From Alviniconcha marisindica (Eukaryota; Mollusca; Gastropoda; Provannidae), in NCBI GenBank assembly GCA_018857735.1, contig JABMCL010001461.1, positions 168,501 to 232,500 of the forward strand: a stretch of 64,000 nt of DNA. Direction: 5' to 3'. The notes under the pieces are model-generated. The model searched no databases, was not told the DNA's origin, and worked only from the letters and a program-made list of their open reading frames with translations. Positions 47,146 through 64,000 of this stretch are shown here, one piece after another; positions within the stretch are counted from its first letter, which is position 1, and each line of letters starts with the position of its first letter. The translations under genes were made by a program, and so were the position numbers.

Positions 47146-47397
47146 TACTGACCAACCCAGTGTAGTCCTAACACGGACAAAGAAGATTTATTTGTTGTAG
47201 TCACAGGAACGCCTGCTTCCTGAAAGGAAGGAAACAGAATCTTTGTAAGGAGAACTTGAGGTTCTGTGAGCATGAATCAAATCTGCAGCAAACACGTTAG
47301 CTTGTTGACACACAGAAGCAAGGGAGTTCTGACCCTACAATTGGTGTGGGGGGGGTGTGGGGGAGGGGGGGGGGGAGGGTTTGCATTGGTGTGCAAG

Positions 47398-47869
47398 TTT
47401 GTGTCCATTTGGATATGTTTCATATACAAGATGCGAGACAACTTTATTAATCCCCTGCGGGGAAATTAGAAGTAAGTAAGTAAGTAAACATGGTGCTTAA
47501 CGTCCACAGAAACCGTACGGCTTATTAGGGACGGGGGGAAGGGGGGTATGGAATTGGTGGGGGAGAGGGAGATTATATACCTATCGCTGCACTGTCACCA
47601 CCAGAATGACTTCTGCATTAAGATGGGCAGCGATGAGAGCCATTTTAATGTTTCAGTAGGAAGTGATGGACAAAGTCACAGACAGTGTCCACAAACCACA
47701 ACCTTTTTGAAGAGAAAGGAGAGCCGAAGCGGTATCGAACCGAGGTCCTTCCGCTTACCAACCTAACGCCTTACCGCTAGGCCAAACCGGCTCATGTTTG
47801 TGTCCATTTGGACATGTTTCATATACAAGATGCGAGACAACTTTATTAATCCCCTGCGGGGAAATTAGA
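47398..47869 (-). mobile_element. SINE family B between 73-bp direct repeats
   Basis: The SINE (47471-47796) has the full head GCCGGTTTGGCCTAGCGGTA and B-box on the minus strand. It is flanked by two 73-bp copies (47398-47470 and 47797-47869) that differ at one base. These contain 'ctttattaatcccctgcggg', a LINE-like 3' end. Confidence 0.85.
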
Positions 47870-48469
47870 TGGTCTGCCATAAAACATATAACAAAACATG
47901 TTGTCAGTGACCCATGCTCTCACTCTTCCAAATTACAATCCACTCACACAAACAACTGCCTCACATTCAATTCTGAACATGCCTCCATTTTTACCCCTGC
48001 TTTGTCATCCCTGAATCCCCATCTGTAGCCGTCGTGTGCTGTGTTTGTTCGCCTGCTTGTTGATCATGTGTCCGAATGGCTGTTGGAATGCATGACTGTA
48101 GGTGTCATGTAGTCTGACGATGGGGAATCCTAAACTTGTCACTGCTATGTCTGTTGTCAGATTCAGGTTTGAGTGGGTGCAAAATAAGTGTTCTTTTGAA
48201 CCTTTTATGTGTTTGGATCTTGAATGGGTGCATCTCATCAGCCAAAACTGTCCTGCATCCATTCAGCCAAAATTGTCCTGCATCTCATCAGCCAAAATTG
48301 TCCTGTGTGTTTGTCACTAGTCGATGATAAGCTGTGTCTGTGCTTTCTTGCCTTCTCCCCGCCACCCCACCCTGCCCACCTCCTTGATGTTCCTGTTGAG
48401 TCTGTTTGGTCTTGTTGGGCTGCGTTCCCACCCCAGCAAGGCACTCCAAAGTTAAAACGCAGCTAGTGG

Positions 48470-48720
48470 TAGCAGTATTAAACACCTGTGTATACATGTA
48501 TACACTGTCCCATTTTTAAATGGAGAAATTCCCCCATTGCTTTATATTTATTAATTCCATTGTGTCTGTGGTAAAATGGTCTGAAACACAGCTAGTGGTA
48601 GCAGTATTAAATATTTGTGCAGTAATGCTATACATGTATACACTGTCCCATTTTTAAAAGTAGAAATTCTCCCATTGCTTTATATTAATTCCATTGTGTC
48701 TGTGGTAAAATGTCTGTGAT
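48470..48720. repeat. ~125-bp direct duplication
   Basis: 'cagctagtggtagcagtatt' to 'ccattgtgtctgtggtaaaa' occurs twice with small changes. Confidence 0.85.
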
Positions 48721-49163
48721 ATTATGCCTGTCAAAGAAAGCAAGCAGTGAATGGAGAGAAAATGTGAAATGTGCATTTGTGTTTGCTTTGGTTTCATGCG
48801 ATTATTCTCAGTTGCATTTGATTTGATAATTATGGTAATGTTGATTGTAGGCATGTGGGGGGGGGGGGGGGGGGGGGGGCATTTTGTGTTTTATTGCCTG
48901 GCATTACAATTTTTCCCATTGGAAACATTAGGTTGTTTTTCCCCAAGGGAAATATTTGGTTTCTCCCCCCCCCCAACCGAGAAATATTGGGTGAGTTTTA
49001 TTCATGCAGTCAACCCCTGCATTTAAAACTGCTCAAATTCCCATCTGTTTAGAATCTGCTATTGGTAGAAAAATTCTGCCCCCCCCCCCTCCTAACCCCC
49101 CCCTAACCCCCTACCCCCCCCCACCCACGTGTGTTCTTGAATTAGTTGACTGGTGTGTGCATG

Positions 49164-49166
<3 letters not shown>

Positions 49167-49216
<50 letters not shown>

Positions 49217-49224
49217 TGTGTGTG
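49167..49224. repeat. (GT)n microsatellite
   Basis: About 27 GT units. Confidence 0.95.
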
Positions 49225-49639
49225 ATGTAGGTCTTGCTGTTTGGCTTCTTATGGTTTGAATTGCTTGTAGTCATCATTAACATTATTGTCATTTTCTGCT
49301 TGTGCTGTCTCAACATGAGTGTAGTTGAAATTTTAATTGTGCCCAGTGCGCTGAGCTCTGTTTGTCTGTTAGAGATTTGTGCTTTACAAATTGTTATTGT
49401 TACCGTTGGGGTTTTTTCCCCAGGGAAATATTTTCCCTTCCTCTGAGAAAAGCCAGCGACCACAGAATTTCACTACCTAGCCCAACAATTAATACAAGGT
49501 TGGTGGAATTGCTGTAGAATTTTGCCAGGACAGTGTTTTTCTACTGTTGTGGTATCTTTAACATGCATGCTTAAACATGGGACCTCGGTTCTTCATCTCA
49601 TTCTGAGTCCACCAATCTCTTAGAAGATGGGAAAAAAAG

Positions 49640-49840
49640 GGCTGCTGCTGAATCTGGGATTTGAACCCACAGGTACAAAACCCAGCAGGTTTGGACTAAT
49701 TAAGCAGATGGAAGAGGAGGTTACAGACCATTCTGGGATTTGAACCCACAACTACGTAACCCACCAACCTTTGACTAAGGAAGTGGGGAGACATGGTCAC
49801 TGCCCAGTCCGGGATTTGAACCTGTAACTATATACTCAAG
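49640..49840 (-). repeat. triplicated tRNA-like (B-box) segment
   Basis: 'gggatttgaacccacaggta', 'gggatttgaacccacaacta' and 'gggatttgaacctgtaacta' lie about 75 bp apart. Each reads GGTTCAAATCCC on the minus strand, a B-box-like sequence. It is probably a SINE head copied in tandem. Confidence 0.6.
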
Positions 49841-50044
49841 CCATGTGTCCAGTATGTTGACCATTGGACCTCCTCCATCACTTGTCAGAGGTGGACAGGT
49901 TTAACTTGTTTCGAGTTAGAGACTTAGCAGTTCAGTTTTACTTATCCATGCACTGATCGCCAAACAGCACCTGATTTAAAATAATTTCTGACTCAATCAC
50001 ATGCAATTTGGATCAGTATAATTGAGAGCTCAGTGTAGATAAAA

Positions 50045-50390
50045 TAAAAAGCAGCAGAGAAACAAAAATTCACATAAAACAATTTTACTGTATATATATA
50101 TAGAGAGATATATAGATATATATATAGATAGAGATTAGAGAATAAAAAGCAGCAGAGAGACAAAAATTCACATAAAACAGTTTTACTGTATATATATAGA
50201 TATATAGATGTAGATATATATATATAGATATATAGAGAGAGATTAGAAAATAAAAAGCAGCAGAGAAACGAAAATTCACATAAAACAATTTTACTGTATA
50301 TATATATATAGAGAGAGAGAGATAGATATATATATATAGATGTAGATATATATAGAGAGAGAGAGATTATGTTGGTGTCTCATGTCCTCC
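50045..50390. repeat. ~105-bp repeat with AT/GA microsatellite core
   Basis: 'aaaaagcagcagagaaacaa' then 'ttcacataaaac' and 'ttttactgtatatat' recurs three times, followed by (TA)n and (GA)n of varying length. Confidence 0.85.
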
Positions 50391-50760
50391 TGAAGGAAAT
50401 AGCCATTCACAAAACGAGTTTTGTCTGACAGGTAGAACAGATCAGAATAAAAACCTAAAATCAAGGCATTTGTCTGAAAATTCTCCCATCATTTTATATT
50501 CAGTTTCAGTTTGTTTCCTCAGGCGTATATTGAACGCCTAAAATTTCAGAATGCAAAAATACCAAAACTTTAAAAAAAAAAAATCATAGAGATTTCTAGA
50601 CATGTGTTGCGGTTTGCTTGTTTTTCAGTCCAGAATAAACCAAATCTGGGTTTTCAGTAGCACATGTGTAAGTCTTGCGACTTCTCACTACAGTAGTGTC
50701 TGTTTCTGTATTGCTCTTTGTGTAGTCTTGACCCTGAATTCTCAGGGCTTGTATTTTTTC

Positions 50761-51158
50761 TGCAAAGTATGAGCATTTGCTCTTTTTTTCTTTCTTCTGG
50801 AAGCTGTGTTGAAGCTATTTTCAGATTATTTTCACTGAAAGCAAATGGAAAAGAAATGAATATACTCTTTTCTAGAATTTATTTAAAAAGTGGGCTCTTA
50901 TCTGTATTTGACTGTAAACAGGTCTGTTTATTAGGGACGGGAGGGCGAAGTCACAAGACAGTGTCTCAGTTATAAAGAGGTCTCTTGTATCTCTTATGCA
51001 AGGTATGAGCATTTGCCATTTTTTCTTCTGGAAGCTGTGTTGAAGCTATTTTCAGATTATTTTCACTGAAAACAAATGGAAAAGAGATGACAATACTCTT
51101 TTTTAGAATTTCTTTGAAAAGTGGGGTCTTATCTGTATTTGACTGTAAACAAGTCTGT
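50761..51158. repeat. ~165-bp direct duplication around a SINE fragment
   Basis: Copies 50761-50927 and 50997-51158 share 'ggaagctgtgttgaagctat' through 'atctgtatttgactgtaaac'. Between them lies 'ttattagggacgggagggcg', a family B piece. Confidence 0.85.
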
Positions 51159-52086
51159 ATCCCAGTTCCCACATGTCCAGCACTCAAACTGTTTGCTATG
51201 GGGCACAAGATCAAAGACGTCATGCGTAACTAGGCCAACTGTAACGCTTGAGGTTTTCTGCAAGTCCTGCTTATGATGCAAGAGGATTCTAAAGTGTCAG
51301 TAAAGTCAACAGAGCATTTTAAAACAGCAGCATCCGTTTGATGTTGTTTTGTTGTGGTCTTTTTTATCTGTTGGGAAAAAAGGGAGACTTTCGGTACAAA
51401 ACGTGTTTTGAGAAAGCAACTTTAAAGTGCTGGTTTTTCATTGGCTGTGATGTGATGGTCTTGTATCATGTGCTAAAGATATTTTTATCTTTTATTTTAT
51501 GTAAAAGATAAAATATCCTTTACATAAAGAGGTCTCTTTTACATGGTAATATAGTCCTAGTTGACGGAGTGCCGTGGCTTAGATTAATACCTTTTACATA
51601 CATGTGTATTTGTGTGAAGAAACGTGTATTTGTTATCTTTTACATGTATTTGTAATCTTTAAGCTTTGACTTTAATGAATATGACAGATGTATATTTTTT
51701 CCCCTTTGTAGAAGTATGCACTTTTCTTTTTTGATTAATAGTTGATTAATGCTTGCTCAGCTGTGCCAGAAACACAAATTTCTCTGTGAAAATGGAAGAA
51801 AGTTAAATAATAAATCAGATTTTTCTCTGCAGAACAAGTATTGCAAGATCATTCACATCTGTGTCGTTTCAGAATTCCTCCAAAATCACCAGCTGTATTT
51901 TTTTAATTATTCAGCAGAATGATTTAGTATTCAGCAGGCTGTGATGCTTCATTTTATTATCTACATTGCACATGATAGGAACAGAGAAATGCTGCTAATT
52001 AACTTGTGAATGTACAACTTAGGTTGTAAACTCTTGATTTTATGAATGTCCTGATTGTATGCAAATATTTAGCGTGGTTTGTAAGT

Positions 52087-52219
<133 letters not shown>

Positions 52220-52732
52220 TGAGCAGAAATCTTTTAATTTTGTATTTTAGTTTGATGGTGCCAATTCAAACGTAATCTGTCATGGTGTAAACACATAATC
52301 TGTCATGGTGTAAACATCAGTGTGATAAGCATTGAGTTCCTGTCAAAATGTTCAGATATTAGCTTTATTTGATGCAGTTTTGTGTGAATTCTAGATTTTC
52401 AAATGAATTTGAATGAGGTCTGTAATATATAAGCATATTATGTTATTTGTGCAATTTGTAAATTGAAACAGTATTCATGGAGTGTGTACATTGTGTGCAT
52501 TTAAATAGATGTACATATTCAGTCACGGGACTGTCTTGTTGCTCTTTTTAGTTTTGGTTTATTAGGGGTTTTGTTTGTTTTTGTTTTGTTTTTTTGTTTT
52601 TTTAACCAATCACAACAACAAATTTTGTTTGTTTGTTTGTTTTAGGACTTCTTTGTCCATTGCGGGAAATTCGGGTCGCCTTGCCTGGGTAAGGTACAGC
52701 AGCCGCAAGAGCAGCGCTGCCCATACCTATCA

Positions 52733-52985
52733 ATGTGTGCAGTATTTTCGTGTCTCCACACAGTGGTATATGGCTGCCAGTGTTTGGGATTTTTAACGTT
52801 CGCTCAGTTGTTGGTGCATGTGATTGCACGCTGGGGTTGGGCGGACGCCGTAAGAGAGTCTGCAGTCTGCACTGGAAGTTAACTCTGGGAGAGAAAAAAA
52901 TCCTTGCCACGGCGGGGACTCGAACCGGAGTAGCCTTACCTTGCCCAGGTAAAATGACCTTAATTTCCCTCGAGGATAAGCGAAG
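52733..52985 (-). mobile_element. tRNA-derived SINE, another family
   Basis: Minus strand: 'GGCAAGGTAAGGCTACTCCG' then B-box GGTTCGAGTCCCC, then 'AACTTCCAGTGCAGACTGCA' and 'ATCCCAAACACTGGCAGCCA'. The structure (B-box head, unrelated body) fits a SINE. No second copy was noticed in the window. Confidence 0.5.
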
Positions 52986-53559
52986 TATATGTAAAAAATT
53001 ATAGATAATAACAACAACAACAACAACAATAACAATATATTTTATTCATCCCTGCGGGAAATTAAAGCTGTCGTTCGATCGCACAAACGAAGAACGTATC
53101 TCAGTAATTCTGGGTCATTAAACACACGCACGTACACACTCTTATAGACATACGCCCCCTTTCTCTCAATCTGCATACACTAACAGCAAACCCAAAATTT
53201 CCTGGAATAATGCTTTCTCTGTCAAAACCAAAACGTAAAAACTCTCAGCCCTTCCTTAGAAATGAAGCTATCATCCTCAACAGACGTCTTGACGCATGCG
53301 CACACTCAGTTAATGACGTAAAATTTTCATTAAAAACTGATACATACATAAAGAGAGCTCATCAAGTGTTTCCTCTTTCTACTTCTTCGATGAAGCGGCA
53401 GTCACCTGCCTCTTTTGCGTAACGAGTTACAATGACGTCAATATATAACGATTTACAATGACCTCTTGTGTGACGATTTACAAACATTAATGTTAACGCA
53501 CTTCTCGCGATGTGAACCATTGTAATGATTGATTGATTGGGCGGTAAGTCATCTATATT

Positions 53560-53765
53560 CTTCTTTCATGGAGCTTTACGTCCACAGAAACCACAAGGCT
53601 TATTAGGGACGGGAGGGCGAAGTCACAATTAGACAGTGTCTCAGTTATAAACCGCAACTTTTGAAGAGAAAAAAAGAGCCCAAAGAGAATGGAACCGACG
53701 TCCGCCTCCTCAGGAACGTGAGGTCACCCGCAAGGCCATGGTAACCCATATACTGATAGCGAGGC
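53560..53765 (-). mobile_element. SINE family B variant
   Basis: 'gctttacgtccacagaaacc', 'cttattagggacgggagggc' and 'gacagtgtctcagttataaa', then 'gaaccgacgtccgcctcctc' near the head. It diverges from the copies at 15332 and 47471 and shares 'gagggcgaagtcacaa' with 50940. Confidence 0.65.
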
Positions 53766-54011
53766 TTGGGAGTACAGGTTACGGCGCAGACAACAAAATC
53801 TCAGTCCACTGATAAAAAAAAACACACACACCTCGATCACACTCCGAGCATAGCATCGCTTTCCGGCACCTTCCTCCAAACTCTGGCAAAACTGGTTTCG
53901 CCACTGAAGGGGCACCCGATCTTTATTTTCGCGCAGCTGTCCACCGACGTTGTCAGCGCCCTCCGAAAGGTTTGGGTACCAGTAAGACTGTGGAAGCAAC
54001 ATGACGTCCAA
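53724..54011 (-). other. open frame in a GC-richer patch, unassigned
   Basis: About 210 bp around 53830-54040 is richer in G and C than its surroundings and is open on both strands (one minus frame reads SYWYPNLSEGADNVGGQL). No family is recognised, and part overlaps the SINE. Followed by (GA)n at 54058-54101. It could be an exon relic or repeat. Confidence 0.2.
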
Positions 54012-54050
54012 AGCATGCGTGTAAACACGAGTCGCGCCAGCCCCCTGGTT

Positions 54051-54107
<57 letters not shown>

Positions 54108-54749
54108 TTCCGTCTCGATTCAAATGATTTTGATTTTATTTGTGCTGGCGAAAGGAACGTCCGCGGTTACAAAAGAAACGCCTGGTATAATCTGAGTTTT
54201 CTGTTACAAAAAAACAAAAACAAACACAAAAACTTAATGTCATTTGAACACCAGTGAAGCACTGTTCGTTAGCTGGCAGTTTCAGTTCCGAGATCTATGG
54301 CGTAACCAGATTATGGCAGTACAAATAAGATACAAAAGAACTTTATTATAATTCGTAATAAGTGCAGAAAATGAAAATGTGCGTTTTGGGTCACTCGAAT
54401 TCCACATACAAAAAAAAGGACGGTTAGACAATTCAACATAACAAAGGTAAGAGTATACAAATAAAATAAAACGTAGTAAAACATCGCTTCCGACATCAAT
54501 TACGTGCACATTCATTTACTCATAATTATTCCTATCCGCCACCGCCCCTCCATTCACAGCTAAAATAACGCCCACAAACGCAGTCACGCCTACACCCACA
54601 TGGTTTACAGCCCCCCCAAAACGAAAGGTGCCAGCTGATTAAAGCTCATAATTATGTCATCAGGGGAGATCACTGGCGAACATTTTCAGTCTCTGGAATA
54701 TTTGGTACAAAAGTGTGGTACTTTCTCTAATTTCATCACATAGTTCAGG

Positions 54750-55067
54750 AGCTGTGTGAGAGTCGAGGTGGACGTCCTGGGCTGTCCGTCCTAACGAGCC
54801 TTCTGGTTTCCGTGGACGTAAAGATTTATTGCACCGTGCTTCGGCATTGGTCACAACTTGTCCCTAATGTGTCAACTGACATATGAGGACATAAAGCATC
54901 ACTTCATCATCATCATCATCATCTAATTTGATTACAGTTTGTCCCTAATATGTCAACTGATATCTGAGGACATAAAGCATCACTTCATCATCATCATCAT
55001 CATCATCTAATTTGATTACAGTTTGTCCCTAATATGTCAACTGACATCTGAGGACATAAAGCATCAC

Positions 55068-55100
<33 letters not shown>

Positions 55101-55165
55101 TAATTTGATTACAGTTTGTCCCTAATATGTCAACCCGACATCCGAGGACATGAAGCCCCACATCA
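54750..55165 (-). mobile_element. family C copy with its end tandemly repeated
   Basis: Minus-oriented family C (plus reads 'gtgtgagagtcgaggtggac' ... 'tttccgtggacgtaaag') ends at 'gaggacataaagcatcactt'. 'tttgtccctaatatgtcaac' plus this end recurs three more times, separated by (ATC)n and 'taatttgattaca'. Confidence 0.8.
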
Positions 55166-55324
55166 TCATCTAATTTGATTGCACAGCTTAGTGTGCCAAA
55201 TTCACAATAAACAAATGTCACAACTAGCGGCCTACAGCGGCAATATCTGTGTTTTGAGTTGTTTCATGTAATGGCTGTTGGGGTTGACAGTTAGGGCGAT
55301 GCTCAGCCAACACTGATTAAAAAC

Positions 55325-55600
55325 AAAAACGAAAAAAATCACACCCGCTCGCGTGGTTGGAGGAAGGGTGTTTGTAAACCAGCGCTTGGAGTTTGACCCC
55401 CGATCTGTGTTTGAGTTGTTTCATGTAAAAAGGAATGTAGGGATTGACATTTAGGGCGACGCTCAACCAACGGTAAAAAAAAAATATAAAAAAATAAAAA
55501 TATCACGCCCGTTCGCGTGGTTGGAGGAAGGATGCTGTAAATGAAACCAGCGCTTGGAGTTTGACCCTCGATCTCGCGGCCAGTTCTGCACGCCAAAGCC
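55325..55600. repeat. ~175-bp direct duplication
   Basis: 'cgtggttggaggaagg' with 'aaaccagcgcttggagtttg' and 'acgctcaaccaac' occurs twice, downstream of the agmatinase stop (transcript orientation). Confidence 0.8.
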
Positions 55601-55670
55601 TGGCTTCGATCTCGTCGCCCTCGGCCTCGCCCTCGGTCACTAAAGACTGATGAGCATGCAGTGATGCGAG

Positions 55671-63997
<8,327 letters not shown>

Positions 63998-64000
63998 CTA

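Overview
This is animal nuclear DNA, most likely from a mollusc and probably a snail. It holds split genes with GT-AG introns, AATAAA signals, long dinucleotide tracts, tRNA-derived SINEs and minisatellites. The four genes match animal families closely. The snail assignment is an inference from the general look of the genes and repeats. No rRNA, true tRNA, CRISPR or bacterial operon was seen.

Layout: (1) 1-3956 is repeat-rich flank with one possible exon. (2) 3957-6600 (+) is a two-exon clan-2 cytochrome P450. (3) 11517-19392 (-) is a complete seven-exon BRCC3/BRCC36, the JAMM K63-deubiquitinase. (4) 19393-23173 is the gap between two divergent genes; it holds CCAAT boxes, a LINE relic, a fold-back element and a TTAA-flanked Kolobok-like transposon with a broken THAP domain. 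(5) 23174-46835 (+) is a complete MINDY4B-like gene whose 14 coding exons (1488 nt, 495 codons plus stop) join in phase; the catalytic cysteine position is arginine. (6) 46836-55670 is a repeat-filled gap between convergent genes. (7) 55671 to the right edge (-) is the C-terminal part of a mitochondrial-type agmatinase; its 5' exons lie beyond the window.

The neighbouring genes are not an obvious pathway. BRCC3 and MINDY4B both belong to deubiquitinase families and are transcribed divergently, which may be chance.

The strongest unexpected signal is that many minisatellites are not randomly placed in introns. Their unit contains the edge of the adjacent exon together with its splice site. This is seen at the acceptor of BRCC3 exon 7; at MINDY4B exon 3 (both sides), exon 6, exon 9 and exon 10; and at three agmatinase exons, one of which is present in five tandem copies. 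The result is rows of copied, often still canonical, decoy splice sites beside the real ones.
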